Assembly: GCF_050896395.1 (NCBI RefSeq)
Contig: NZ_JBPBBA010000011.1
Coordinates: 1 to 64,000, forward strand
Length of the DNA: 64,000 nucleotides
Reading direction: 5' to 3'
Origin: Nioella aestuarii
GTDB taxonomy: Bacteria; Pseudomonadota; Alphaproteobacteria; Rhodobacterales; Rhodobacteraceae
Part shown: in pieces, positions 26,158 to 34,546 of the stretch
Position numbering within the stretch: the stretch's first letter is position 1
Layout: each line of letters starts with the position of its first letter
Notes under the pieces: generated by a model
Told to the model about the DNA's origin: nothing
The model's database searches: none
What the model saw: only the letters and a program-made list of their open reading frames with translations
Made by a program: the position numbers and the translations under genes

Positions 26158-28068
26158 TTAGCCGACAAGCCCGCCATCGTTGCGCCAAACGGCCACAATG
26201 GAAGAACGGGCCAATTGGCCGTCACCATCGGGGAACGGGGCCGAGGGATGCTGAATGCCCACGAACATGGTACGCCGATCCGATGACCAGGTGATGCCCG
26301 TCACTTCCGAGCCGTTGGGGCCGGTCAGGAAGCGCACGATTTCACCGGTTTCCGGGTCACCGCAGAGCATTTGGTTATTGCCCATGCCCGCGAAATCGCC
26401 CTCGTTGCTGTCGTCACCATCGGTCTGGATCCACAGCAACCCGGCTGTGTCGAACATCATCCCATCGGGCGAGTTGAACAGGTTGCCAGCGTTGACGTTG
26501 TCCGATCCGCCATAGGCGTCGTCATGCACTTCTGGGTTCCCGGCCATCACGTACAGATCCCAGGCGAAGCTGTCCGACGCGTGATCGTCATCTGCCGGGC
26601 GCCAGCGCACGATCTGGCCATAGCGGTTGCCCGCGCGCGGGTTGACCGCATTCAGGTCCATCACGTCGCCGCCAGCGTTGGTACGCATGGTGCTGTCATC
26701 GTTGAGCAGCGCGCGGCGGCTGTTATTGGTCAGCGCGCAATAGGCTTCGACCGCGATCGGGTTCACGGCGACCCACTCGGGGCGGTCCATTGTGGTTGCG
26801 CCGACGGCAGAGGCGGCCATACGGGTGTGAACCAGGATTTCGACCTCGGACATACCGGTGGCTTCTGGGGTCAGGGCAACCCACTCACCGCTGCCATCCT
26901 CGTTGAAACGGGCAACATACAGCTGGCCATCATCCAGAAGGCCATCGGTGTTGCCGCCGGTCTGGTAGACGCCGTTGGACAGGAACTTGTACAAAAACTC
27001 GCCCCGTTCATCATCGCCCATATAGACGGCCACGCGGCCATCGGGGGCAATCGCGCAAGCGGCGTTTTCATGCTTGAAGCGGCCAAGCGCGGTGCGCTTC
27101 ACCGGGGTGCTGTCCGGGTTCGACGGGTCGATCTCGACGATATAGCCGAAACGGTTGGGTTCGTTGGGTTCAGCCGAGATATCGAAGCGCGCATCGTGCT
27201 GTTCGTAGTTGTAGCGGCTTTCGAGGTTGATCCCGTAACGGCGGAACGCGGCGGGGCGTTCGAAGTTCGGATCGGTAGAACCGAAATAGCCGTTAAAGTT
27301 CTCCTCACAGGTCAGGTAGGTGCCCCAGGGCGTGCGGCCCGCGCCGCAGTTGTTCAGCGTGCCCAGAACCTGCGTGCCGGACGGGTCGGCCGAGGTTTGC
27401 AGCATCGCGTCGCCAGCGGCTGGGCCGGACAGGCGCATTTCGGTGTTGTGATGGATACGGCGGTTGAAGGGGCTATCGACAACGATCTGCCAGCCAGCTT
27501 CCCCATGGGCCACTTCCATTACGGTGACGCCTTGCATGTTCTGCAAAGTCAGCACCGCGTCGGCGGTCTCGATCTCGCCACCGCTCGCGGGAAGGTTCAC
27601 CTCGGGGTTCACATATTCATGGTTCACGGCAATCAGCTCGTGGCCATCGACATTGAACAGCTCCATCCCGTCGGTGTTTTCCCCGAACACCCGATCAGAG
27701 GCTTCGACTGTCACGCCTGTGGCAGGGTCGAGCGTTGCGGGCGCGTCGGAGAACAACGGATCGCCCCACCGGGCCAACGGTGCCCAGGAATAACCTTCGG
27801 GCACATGGACGGTGAAATCGGTCTGAGCGGCAATGGGGGTGAAGGCAAAACGGCTTGCACCATGGCCCATGGCCAGAGCAGCGGTGGAATTCATCAGGCC
27901 CGCGCCCATGGCAGCAGCGCCAGAGCCGAACGCGACAAGGCCCGACAGGAAGCCGCGGCGCGACAGGGCGGCCTCGACCACGCGGTCAAAATCAGTTTCT
28001 TCGGGGCGGGGATCGTGATGTTCATCCCACTCGTCCCAGGACAGGTGGCTGAGATCGGAGTCTTTCAT
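26158..28068 (-). CDS. phoX: PhoX-family alkaline phosphatase
   Basis: This 636-residue secreted phosphatase is of the PhoX type (DUF839), which uses iron and calcium and is common in marine bacteria. The Tat signal LSRRGFLSGLVAFGSGAAAM (about 35-54) is preceded by a 34-residue acidic leader. Conserved PhoX blocks include INHEYVNPE, GRTPWGTYLTCEENFNGYFG, HENAACAI and GDDERGEFLYKF. The ATG at 28068 follows AAGAGG. It would release phosphate from organic esters in the periplasm. A Pho-box-like site lies upstream, so PhoB control is expected. It is monocistronic with its own terminator. Confidence 0.93.
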   Translation of the reverse strand: MKDSDLSHLSWDEWDEHHDPRPEETDFDRVVEAALSRRGFLSGLVAFGSGAAAMGAGLMNSTAALAMGHGASRFAFTPIAAQTDFTVHVPEGYSWAPLARWGDPLFSDAPATLDPATGVTVEASDRVFGENTDGMELFNVDGHELIAVNHEYVNPEVNLPASGGEIETADAVLTLQNMQGVTVMEVAHGEAGWQIVVDSPFNRRIHHNTEMRLSGPAAGDAMLQTSADPSGTQVLGTLNNCGAGRTPWGTYLTCEENFNGYFGSTDPNFERPAAFRRYGINLESRYNYEQHDARFDISAEPNEPNRFGYIVEIDPSNPDSTPVKRTALGRFKHENAACAIAPDGRVAVYMGDDERGEFLYKFLSNGVYQTGGNTDGLLDDGQLYVARFNEDGSGEWVALTPEATGMSEVEILVHTRMAASAVGATTMDRPEWVAVNPIAVEAYCALTNNSRRALLNDDSTMRTNAGGDVMDLNAVNPRAGNRYGQIVRWRPADDDHASDSFAWDLYVMAGNPEVHDDAYGGSDNVNAGNLFNSPDGMMFDTAGLLWIQTDGDDSNEGDFAGMGNNQMLCGDPETGEIVRFLTGPNGSEVTGITWSSDRRTMFVGIQHPSAPFPDGDGQLARSSIVAVWRNDGGLVG

Positions 28069-28119
28069 GGCGGCCTCTTGCGCGATGGTTGCAACTGCCG
28101 CGTTGGCTAGCGTGGGCCT

Positions 28120-28137
28120 GTCAAAGCTGTGTGACAG
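28120..28137 (-). promoter_or_regulatory. possible Pho box upstream of phoX
   Basis: Read on the minus strand, CTGTCAC (28137-28131), a 4-base spacer and CTTTGAC (28126-28120) resemble the PhoB repeat CTGTCAT-N4-CTGTCAT, 52 bases before the phoX start. The first half matches 6 of 7 and the second about 4 of 7, so support is moderate and rests partly on the known regulation of phoX. Confidence 0.35.
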
Positions 28138-28273
28138 GTTTGAATCGTCTTTGTGAAACTCTCGGGTGTGATTGTTTACAGAAACGTTATCAAACAAAGA
28201 CTTGCCCGCCCCGGCGAGGATCGGCCAAACTTCGTAACGATCAGAAAATTGCTAAAGGGGAGGGGTGCTGCCA

Positions 28274-28834
28274 ATGCTGACCCGCCGACATTTCATTGCC
28301 TCAGGGGCCGCTTTGGCTCTGACTCCAACCATTGCCAGGGCGCAAGACGGCTGGCAGTTGTCCACGCGGTATGAACCGCAGATGGTTGACATCAATCCGG
28401 GATTCAGACCGGGCACGGTCCATGTCGATATGGGGGCACATTTCCTATATCTGGTACATGAAAATGACACAGCGCTAAGATTTGGCGTCGCCGTGGGCCG
28501 CGAGGGGCGGCAAGCCGTTGGCACATTCCGTGTTGGGCGCAAGGCTGAATGGCCAAGCTGGACGCCCACACCGGGCATGATAGCTCGCGAACCGCACCTC
28601 TATTCCCAGTTCGCTGGCGGCATGGAAGGCGGACCTGACAACCCGCTCGGGGCGCGGGCGCTGTACCTTTACACGGGTTATGGCGATTCGCTTTTGCGTA
28701 TTCATGGAACACCGCAACCCTGGTCGATTGGCATGTCGGCCTCTTCCGGGTGCATCCGAATGGTCAATGATCATGTGGAGCAGCTTTATGACATGGTCGA
28801 CATCGGTACTCGGGTAACGCTGCACGCGGTCTGA
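28274..28834 (+). CDS. L,D-transpeptidase (YkuD domain)
   Basis: This 186-residue exported enzyme has an N-terminal signal MLTRRHFIASGAALALTPTI that has a twin-arginine character and ends ARA. The YkuD catalytic domain shows LRIHGT (H144) and SASSGCIRM (C160), the Cys-His pair that forms 3-3 peptidoglycan cross-links or attaches lipoproteins. The length is that of a single-domain member. The ATG at 28274 has GGGGAGGGG upstream. It is divergent from phoX and followed by a bidirectional terminator. Confidence 0.9.
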   Translation: MLTRRHFIASGAALALTPTIARAQDGWQLSTRYEPQMVDINPGFRPGTVHVDMGAHFLYLVHENDTALRFGVAVGREGRQAVGTFRVGRKAEWPSWTPTPGMIAREPHLYSQFAGGMEGGPDNPLGARALYLYTGYGDSLLRIHGTPQPWSIGMSASSGCIRMVNDHVEQLYDMVDIGTRVTLHAV

Positions 28835-28852
28835 TCCCTTTCGATCGCAAGA

Positions 28853-28889
28853 AAAAGGCCCCCAGTTTAACTCTGGGGGCCTTTTCTTT
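28853..28889. terminator. bidirectional terminator
   Basis: A 13-bp perfect stem (28853-28865 with 28873-28885), a 7-base loop, and T-rich tails on both strands. It separates the L,D-transpeptidase from the convergent peroxiredoxin. Confidence 0.88.
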
Positions 28890-28906
28890 TGTCTCTGCTT
28901 GGGCGT

Positions 28907-29560
28907 TCAGCCCTTCAGCTTTGCCATGCGCAGATAGGGCAGTTTCTTGTCGATCGAGCCGTATTTGGCGATGGCGTCCTCATCGCTGACCGTCATAGGC
29001 ACAACCACGTCAGCGCCCGGCGTCCAGTTCGCCGGGGTCGCGATGGTTTCACGTGCGGCCGTTTGCAGGGCATCAAGCGCACGCAGCACCTCGGCAAAAT
29101 TGCGCCCCACGTTCATCGGATAGGTCATCGACAGTTTCAGCTTTTTGTCGGGACCGATGATGAACACGGTACGTACGGTCTGGCTGTCGGCGGGGGTCGG
29201 GTTGTCGGACAGGTAGTAGTCGGCCTGAAGCATATCGAAAGCTTTGGACAGTTGCAGGTCCTTGTCCGCCACGATCGGGAAGCCCGCTTTGGCGCCGCCC
29301 ACGGCCTCGATATCGCCCTTCCACTTCACATGCTCTTCCACGCCATCGACGGAAATCCCCAACACCTTGGTGCCGCGCTTTTCCCATTCATCGGCCAGCT
29401 GCGCGACGGCGCCGAATTCGGTGGTGCAGACGGGCGTGAAGTCCTTGGGGTGGCTGAACAGGATCGCCCAGTTGTCGCCGATCCAATCATGCAGCGCAAA
29501 GCTGCCCTGATCGGTTTCGACGGTCAGGTTGGGGATGGTGTCGTTGATACGAAGTCCCAT
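28907..29560 (-). CDS. 1-Cys peroxiredoxin (Prx6-like)
   Basis: This 217-residue cytoplasmic peroxidase has the active-site motif PVCTTE with peroxidatic Cys45. The C-terminal dimerisation arm of the Prx6 group (YPMNVGRNFAEVLRALDALQ, then ATPANWTPG) follows. It reduces hydrogen peroxide and organic hydroperoxides with an external reductant. It is a single gene, divergent from the aldehyde dehydrogenase across 226 bases in which I see no clear operator. Confidence 0.93.
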   Translation of the reverse strand: MGLRINDTIPNLTVETDQGSFALHDWIGDNWAILFSHPKDFTPVCTTEFGAVAQLADEWEKRGTKVLGISVDGVEEHVKWKGDIEAVGGAKAGFPIVADKDLQLSKAFDMLQADYYLSDNPTPADSQTVRTVFIIGPDKKLKLSMTYPMNVGRNFAEVLRALDALQTAARETIATPANWTPGADVVVPMTVSDEDAIAKYGSIDKKLPYLRMAKLKG

Positions 29561-29786
29561 TTCGGTCTCCTGCGGGCTTGGTTTGAATCGTCATTAAAAA
29601 GAATAGGTGTTCTGGGCCCAGGATACACGGGCGCAGCCTAGAATGATTGCATAATAGGGATGGACATTCCGACGCAGCGCGCAAGCCGGAACACCCGTTC
29701 CCGGCACGCCGTCGCGTCACAAACAGAGGGCCTTGTCCTTGGCAGCAGTCAATGACAGGCTCCGCGCCGAACAAGGGAGACAGATC

Positions 29787-31232
29787 ATGCCCAAGAGCAC
29801 AGATTTCTACATCAACGGCCAGTGGGTGGCCCCAAGCCAACCCAATGATTTCGACGTCATCAACCCCTCGACCGAGGAAGTCTGCGCGACAATTTCGCTT
29901 GGTGGGCAGGCTGATGTGGATGCCGCAGTTGCCGCCGCACGCACCGCGTTTGAAAGCTATGCCTATACGTCCAAACAGGAGCGGCTGGACCTGATCCGCA
30001 AGGTGCTGGACGTCTACAAGGCCCGTGGTGAGGATATGGCGCAGGCGATCTCGACCGAGATGGGCGCCCCCATCGACATGTCGCGCAGTTCCCAGGTTAC
30101 GGCGGGCAGCTGGCACATCTCGAACTTCATCAAGGCGCTGGAGGAATTCGAGTTCGAGCGCCCCCTCGGCGATCATGCCCCCAATGACCGTATCATCTAC
30201 GAAGGCGTCGGCGTCGTGGGTATGATCACGCCGTGGAACTGGCCCATGAATCAGGTGACGCTGAAGGTGATCCCGGCGCTGGCAACCGGCTGCACGATGA
30301 TTCTGAAACCTTCCGAGATTGCGCCTTTGTCGTCGTTGGTCTGGGCAGAGATTCTCGATGAGGCGGGCGTGCCTGCCGGTGTCTTCAACATGATCAACGG
30401 CGATGGCGCGGGCGTCGGGTCCGCGATGACAGCCCATCCCGGTATCGACGCGATCAGCTTCACCGGATCGACCCGCGCGGGCATCGCGATTTCCAAAAAT
30501 GCGGCGGATACGTTGAAGCCCGTCCATCTGGAGCTTGGTGGCAAAGGCGCCAACATCATCTTTGCCGATGCGGATGAAAAGGCCGTGAAGCGCGGTGCGC
30601 TCCATTGCTTCAACAACTCCGGCCAGTCCTGCAACGCCCCCACGAGGATGCTGGTCCAGCGCGAGATTTACGATCAGGCCGTGGAAATCGCCGCCGCAAC
30701 GGCAGAGGCGACCAAGGTGGGTCTGGCCAGCGAATCCGGTCGTCACATCGGCCCTGTGGTCAGCCAGATGCAGTTCGACAAGATCCAAGGGCTGATCGCA
30801 AAGGGCATCGAAGAGGGCGCGCGGCTGGTCGCCGGTGGCCTTGGGCGGCCCGAAGGCTTCAACAAGGGCTATTTCGTGCGCCCCACGGTTTTCGCCGACG
30901 TGAACAACGATATGACCATCGCGCGCGAGGAGATCTTTGGCCCGGTCCTGTCGATTATCCCGTTTGAAGATGAGGCAGAAGCTTTGGCAATCGCCAATGA
31001 CACCGAATACGGGCTCACGAACTACGTCCAGACCCAGGATGGCGCCACGCGCAACCGGCTTGCACGGCGCTTGCGGTCTGGCATGGTCGAGATGAACGGG
31101 CAGTCGCGCGGTGCCGGCAGCCCGTTCGGTGGCATGAAGAAATCCGGTAATGGGCGCGAAGGCGGTGTCTTCGGGCTGGAAGACTTCTGCGAGGTCAAGG
31201 CGGTGTCGGGCTGGTCGTCTGAAGACGCCTGA
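29787..31232 (+). CDS. NAD(P)+-dependent aldehyde dehydrogenase
   Basis: This 481-residue cytosolic dehydrogenase oxidises aldehydes to acids. The Rossmann part holds ITPWNWPMNQV, the general base is in LELGGKGAN, and the catalytic Cys is in NNSGQSC. The C-terminal FGPVLSIIPF and FGGMKKSGNGREGG blocks are standard. The ATG at 29787 follows AAGGGAGA. Substrate specificity cannot be read from the sequence. A terminator follows and the gene is alone in its unit, so its pathway is not shown by context. Confidence 0.93.
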   Translation: MPKSTDFYINGQWVAPSQPNDFDVINPSTEEVCATISLGGQADVDAAVAAARTAFESYAYTSKQERLDLIRKVLDVYKARGEDMAQAISTEMGAPIDMSRSSQVTAGSWHISNFIKALEEFEFERPLGDHAPNDRIIYEGVGVVGMITPWNWPMNQVTLKVIPALATGCTMILKPSEIAPLSSLVWAEILDEAGVPAGVFNMINGDGAGVGSAMTAHPGIDAISFTGSTRAGIAISKNAADTLKPVHLELGGKGANIIFADADEKAVKRGALHCFNNSGQSCNAPTRMLVQREIYDQAVEIAAATAEATKVGLASESGRHIGPVVSQMQFDKIQGLIAKGIEEGARLVAGGLGRPEGFNKGYFVRPTVFADVNNDMTIAREEIFGPVLSIIPFEDEAEALAIANDTEYGLTNYVQTQDGATRNRLARRLRSGMVEMNGQSRGAGSPFGGMKKSGNGREGGVFGLEDFCEVKAVSGWSSEDA

Positions 31233-31256
31233 CGCGTAATCGTGGACAAACCTTTG

Positions 31257-31292
31257 CATCCGGGGGTATGACGCCTCCGGATGTTGTCTTTT
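31257..31292 (+). terminator. terminator after aldehyde dehydrogenase
   Basis: CATCCGG (31257-31263) pairs with CCGGATG (31277-31283), extended by inner G-C pairs, followed by TTGTCTTTT (31284-31292). It lies just before the kinase-like gene. Confidence 0.65.
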
Positions 31293-31305
31293 GGGGTCTC
31301 CCGAT

Positions 31306-32337
31306 ATGCCAGAGCTGCCCCTGACTTTCGTGCCGGACACGGTTCTGAAACGCGATGTGTTCTCGGAAACCATCGCGGGGCATCTTGTAGAAGATCCATC
31401 CTGTAAAGTGGCCCTGCGCAAGCTGGATGGCGTGCCGATCTGGGCGCGGCCTTTGGCGTGGTTTCTGGCGCGCAAGGAAATTCGGGGCCTGCGGGCGGTG
31501 CAGGGGATAGAGGGCACCCCAGAGCTGTTGCGCGTGGACAAGGTCGGCCTGCTGCGCAGTTGGTCAGAGGGCACGCCGCTGCAATTGGCACGCCCCGTGG
31601 ATCCGCTGTTTTATCGTGACGCCAAGCGCTTGCTTCGCCAGATGCGGCGTCGGGGAGTGACCCACAACGATATCGCCAAACCCCAGAACTGGCTTCGCAC
31701 GCCACAGGGTCGCGCGGCGGTGATCGACTTTCAGTTGGCCAGCGTGCATCGCCGTCGGGGCGTGATGTTCCGAACGATGGCAAGGGAAGACCTGCGCCAC
31801 CTGCTAAAGCAGAAACGCGCCTTTGCGCCCGATCTTCTGACCGCCACGGAACGCCGGATGCTGGCGCGCAAATCATTTCCGACGCGCATCTGGATGGCCA
31901 CGGCCAAGCCTCTCTACAACACCGTGACAAGACGCCTGATGAATTGGTCGGATGGCGAAGGGACAGAGGACAGGATTGAACGAGATGGGCCCGCGATCCG
32001 TGCGGCGCTGTCCGGCAATGATGCGGTGCGCGATATTGCCCTATGCACCTATGCGCAGCCTGCCCGTGGGGTGGGGATCTATGCCTTTGTCGAAACCGAT
32101 CTTGGTGCCGACACGGTCCGGGCATTGGTGTCCGAGGCTCAGGCAGAACTGGTTCAGCCGGTTAACTGCTTGCCCCGTCGCTCAGACGGCAGCCTGCGCA
32201 GCGATGTATTGCAGCTGATCGCCACGAACCGGTTGGATGATCTGGAAGAACTCCTGCGGCAAGAGCCTGATCTAGAGCCGCTTCTTTGCCCGATTGTCGC
32301 AAACCGGCTGAACCTTACCGACCGGGTGCTGCGGTAG
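31306..32337 (+). CDS. kinase-like protein fused to ANL-type C-terminal domain
   Basis: This 343-residue cytosolic protein has two parts. Residues about 20-200 look like a minimal eukaryotic-type or lipopolysaccharide-type kinase: catalytic loop THNDIAKPQNWL (H120, D122, K125, N128) and metal loop VIDFQLA (D141) in place of DFG. Residues about 225-310 resemble the small C-terminal lid of acyl-CoA synthetases (VRDIALCTYAQPARGVGIYAFVE, then NCLPRRSDGSLRSDVLQLI), but the lid lysine in the usual GK motif is Ser here. The N-terminal glycine loop of kinases is not obvious. No matching ANL large domain is encoded next door. The function is unknown; phosphorylation of a small molecule or lipid is possible. 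The ATG at 31306 gives a compact start. Confidence 0.7.
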   Translation: MPELPLTFVPDTVLKRDVFSETIAGHLVEDPSCKVALRKLDGVPIWARPLAWFLARKEIRGLRAVQGIEGTPELLRVDKVGLLRSWSEGTPLQLARPVDPLFYRDAKRLLRQMRRRGVTHNDIAKPQNWLRTPQGRAAVIDFQLASVHRRRGVMFRTMAREDLRHLLKQKRAFAPDLLTATERRMLARKSFPTRIWMATAKPLYNTVTRRLMNWSDGEGTEDRIERDGPAIRAALSGNDAVRDIALCTYAQPARGVGIYAFVETDLGADTVRALVSEAQAELVQPVNCLPRRSDGSLRSDVLQLIATNRLDDLEELLRQEPDLEPLLCPIVANRLNLTDRVLR

Positions 32338-32350
32338 AAACGGGCGTGGG

Positions 32351-32391
32351 AACGATCTTGAAAGATCGTTGAAAGGATTTTGAAAATCCTT
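32351..32391. repeat. two tandem perfect hairpins after kinase-like gene
   Basis: AACGATCTT-GA-AAGATCGTT (32351-32370) is followed two bases later by AAGGATTTT-G-AAAATCCTT (32373-32391). Both are perfect 9-bp stems sharing the same GAAA-centred layout. They sit between two convergent genes and end both transcripts, or are copies of a REP-like palindrome. There is no clean T-tract. Confidence 0.55.
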
Positions 32392-32404
32392 CCCGGCGCG
32401 TCGT

Positions 32405-33055
32405 TCAGAACGGGGCTTTGACCGAGAAGGTGACGCCTTTGCCACCATCGGGATGCCTCAGGCGCAGGCTTTCAGCGTGCAGCATCAGCCGAGGAAAATC
32501 GAGCGCAGGACCTGTGGCGTAGAACGGGTCGCCCAAGATGGGATGCCCAAGCTCTCGCATATGGACGCGCAGCTGATGCGACCGTCCGGTGCGCGGGTAG
32601 AGCCGCACCCGGGTCTCACCATCACCGACGCGCATGACCCGCCATTCGGTCTGTGCCGGTTTGCCGTTTTCATGATCGACCATCTGCAGGGGCCGGTTGG
32701 GCCAGTCCACGATCAGCGGCAGGTCGACCTCTCCGGTCTTTTCCGTCATCTGGCCCCAGACCCGCGCCACGTAGGTTTTCTTGGTCTGCCGTTTCTCAAA
32801 TTGCAGACCCAGGTGCCTCTGCGCATGAGGGGTCAGGCCAAAGATCATTACGCCCGATGTATCCATATCCAGCCGATGCACCAGCAGCGCCTCGGGGAAG
32901 GCCTCCTGCACGCGGGCGATCAGGCAATCGGACAGGTGTTCACCCTTGCCCGGCACGGACAAAAGCCCGCTCGGTTTGTTGACAAGCAGAATCTCGTGAT
33001 CGTGATGCAAGATATCCAGTGGATCCTGCGGGGGGCGGTAGTCGAGCGGTTTCAT
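32405..33055 (-). CDS. RluA-family RNA pseudouridine synthase
   Basis: This 216-residue enzyme isomerises uridine in RNA. The catalytic motif HRLDMDTSG (60-68) has Asp63, and the blocks VNKPSGLLSVPG and GRSHQLRVHM are those of the RluA subgroup. There is no S4 domain, so it is the short form acting on tRNA position 32 or 23S rRNA 746. Which target applies cannot be told from the sequence. It converges with the kinase-like gene. Confidence 0.92.
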   Translation of the reverse strand: MKPLDYRPPQDPLDILHHDHEILLVNKPSGLLSVPGKGEHLSDCLIARVQEAFPEALLVHRLDMDTSGVMIFGLTPHAQRHLGLQFEKRQTKKTYVARVWGQMTEKTGEVDLPLIVDWPNRPLQMVDHENGKPAQTEWRVMRVGDGETRVRLYPRTGRSHQLRVHMRELGHPILGDPFYATGPALDFPRLMLHAESLRLRHPDGGKGVTFSVKAPF

Positions 33056-33093
33056 GGCCCCGGTTTATTGGCTGTGGCGCCGTTCCGAAAGAC

Positions 33094-33366
33094 CTATTCC
33101 AGGCTGCCTGCCCGCAGGGCTATGATCACCGACGGTGTCATGATTCCGATGAGGGACAGGATCCACAGGTATCTGGCCCCGCGATGTGACGGATCCTTCA
33201 GCCAGGCGCCCAAGGCGGACAGGAAGGAAAACGGGCCCGGAAACATCTGCCCTGTATGCCCGGCGGCAATCGCGCGGATCTGGAAGATGGCCCGGAAGGA
33301 CAGCATAGCCCACAGTGCGAAACAAAGCCCCTGTGCGCTCAGAAGAATGAGAATGCTGTTATCCAT
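33094..33366 (-). CDS. small two-helix membrane protein
   Basis: This 90-residue protein has two hydrophobic helices (about 4-27, SILILLSAQGLCFALWAMLSF, and about 67-85, LWILSLIGIMTPSVIIAL) joined by a polar loop. No family is recognised. It lies 38 bases upstream of the pseudouridine synthase gene on the same strand and might share its transcript. The reading frame is compact with sensible composition, so I take it as real. Confidence 0.55.
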   Translation of the reverse strand: MDNSILILLSAQGLCFALWAMLSFRAIFQIRAIAAGHTGQMFPGPFSFLSALGAWLKDPSHRGARYLWILSLIGIMTPSVIIALRAGSLE

Positions 33367-33490
33367 GGCGTCCCTCTTTCCTCGAACTTAGTCCAATTGA
33401 ACGCGTTTTCCCGACCGCTGTTAAGCCCAAAGTAACCGACACCATGCAGTCTGATCGGGCTGTGGGGGCGTGAACCAACAGGTGAACGTC

Positions 33491-33655
33491 ATGATCAATA
33501 CCAAGTCGGAAATCCGCGTCCTGAAACTCAAGGAAACCCATCCAGAGGAAATCGACCGCGCCAGCGATGCACAGACCATGTTCCGCATCTGGTCACTGCT
33601 TGGCGGACAGGCGCAGATGCGGGACCGGACAATCGGAAACCGCGTTCTGGGCTGA
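33491..33655 (+). CDS. 54-residue hypothetical protein
   Basis: This small charged cytosolic protein starts at an ATG preceded by AGGTGA. It shows no motif I know; a mixed-charge N-terminal half (KSEIRVLKLKETHPEEIDRAS) is followed by a hydrophobic patch (MFRIWSLLGG). It has its own leader and is followed by a hairpin terminator, which supports a discrete small gene. The function is unknown. Confidence 0.5.
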   Translation: MINTKSEIRVLKLKETHPEEIDRASDAQTMFRIWSLLGGQAQMRDRTIGNRVLG

Positions 33656-33665
33656 CCGAACCTCT

Positions 33666-33696
33666 CCTGCCCCGACAGTTTCCGGGGCAGGCATTT
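33666..33696 (+). terminator. terminator-like hairpin after 54-residue gene
   Basis: CCTGCCCCG (33666-33674) pairs perfectly with CGGGGCAGG (33683-33691), with an 8-base loop, followed by CATTT. The T run is short. Confidence 0.55.
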
Positions 33697-33781
33697 GCTG
33701 CGACGATAATGCGTTCCATCTGCGCTGGACCTGCCTACGCGGAAATGAAACCTTTCCTCCGACGCGACACCGGAGGATGAG

Positions 33782-34501
33782 ATGCGCGATTGGGCGGGAA
33801 TGCGATACTGGCTGTTGGGGGCAGATACCCCCCTTGGCGCTGCATTGGCCGAGAAGCTCAGCCGTGCCGGTGTCTCGCTGGTTCTGTCAGGTCGCGATCA
33901 GGGTAGGCTGGAAGACTTGATGGTCACTCTTCCGGGGCGGGCCAGCTACATTCCCCTCGATATCACCCAGGAACAGGGGCTCGAAGACGTTGCCATCGAG
34001 CTGGGAACGATCAACGGCCTTGTCTACGCGCTGGACGAACACTGCCGGGCAAGTTCCGAGCACTGGAACGCAGCGGGAGTCGGCAGAGTGATATCCACCA
34101 ATCTGACCGGAATCGCCAATGCGCTTGGCATCGCGCTGCCGATCTTCGCGGGGCGCGGGCACATCGTGTTGCTCGACAGTCTTGCCGGGATCGGCGGGGC
34201 GCCCGGGCAGGCGGGCTACGCGGCCTCTAAGGCAGGTGTGCGCCTGTTGGCGGAATCGTTGGCGGTCGATGCAAAGGGGACAGAGCTGGCCGTGCAATTG
34301 GTGACGCTCGGTGTGCCGGGGGGCTGGATTGATGTTGCGCCGGACACTGCTGCCGCGGGAATTTTTGAACATATGGGCACCCCGCGTTTTCGGCGGACGG
34401 TTCCGTCTGCTGCGGGGGTGTTGGTGCGGCTGCTTCACGCTCTTCCCGGCTGGCTGACCCGGCCCGCCGTTGCATGGCTGACAAAACAAGCGCAGGATTG
34501 A
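33782..34501 (+). CDS. short-chain dehydrogenase/reductase
   Basis: This 239-residue NAD(P)-dependent SDR has the cofactor loop LLGADTPLG (11-19) in place of the usual TGxxxGIG. A later catalytic YAASK follows (Y146, K150), with a Ser at about 133 in VLLDSLAG. The NNAG motif is replaced by YALDEH, which is unusual. The ATG at 33782 follows GGAGG directly; an internal ATG at 33800 is possible. The gene precedes a DUF3775 gene by 45 bases and may be co-transcribed. The substrate is unknown. Confidence 0.8.
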   Translation: MRDWAGMRYWLLGADTPLGAALAEKLSRAGVSLVLSGRDQGRLEDLMVTLPGRASYIPLDITQEQGLEDVAIELGTINGLVYALDEHCRASSEHWNAAGVGRVISTNLTGIANALGIALPIFAGRGHIVLLDSLAGIGGAPGQAGYAASKAGVRLLAESLAVDAKGTELAVQLVTLGVPGGWIDVAPDTAAAGIFEHMGTPRFRRTVPSAAGVLVRLLHALPGWLTRPAVAWLTKQAQD

Positions 34502-34546
34502 CCCGGGCGCGCGGCCCCAAGACACGGACAAACCGGAGGACCCGAC

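Noticed and set aside
26371..28110. 579-codon plus-strand open frame opposite phoX
   Set aside because: PhoX motifs on the minus strand are unequivocal; the opposite frame has no homology.
29487..31574. 695-codon minus-strand open frame opposite the aldehyde dehydrogenase
   Set aside because: It overlaps a well-conserved gene on the other strand and shows no family motif; it is an antisense shadow.
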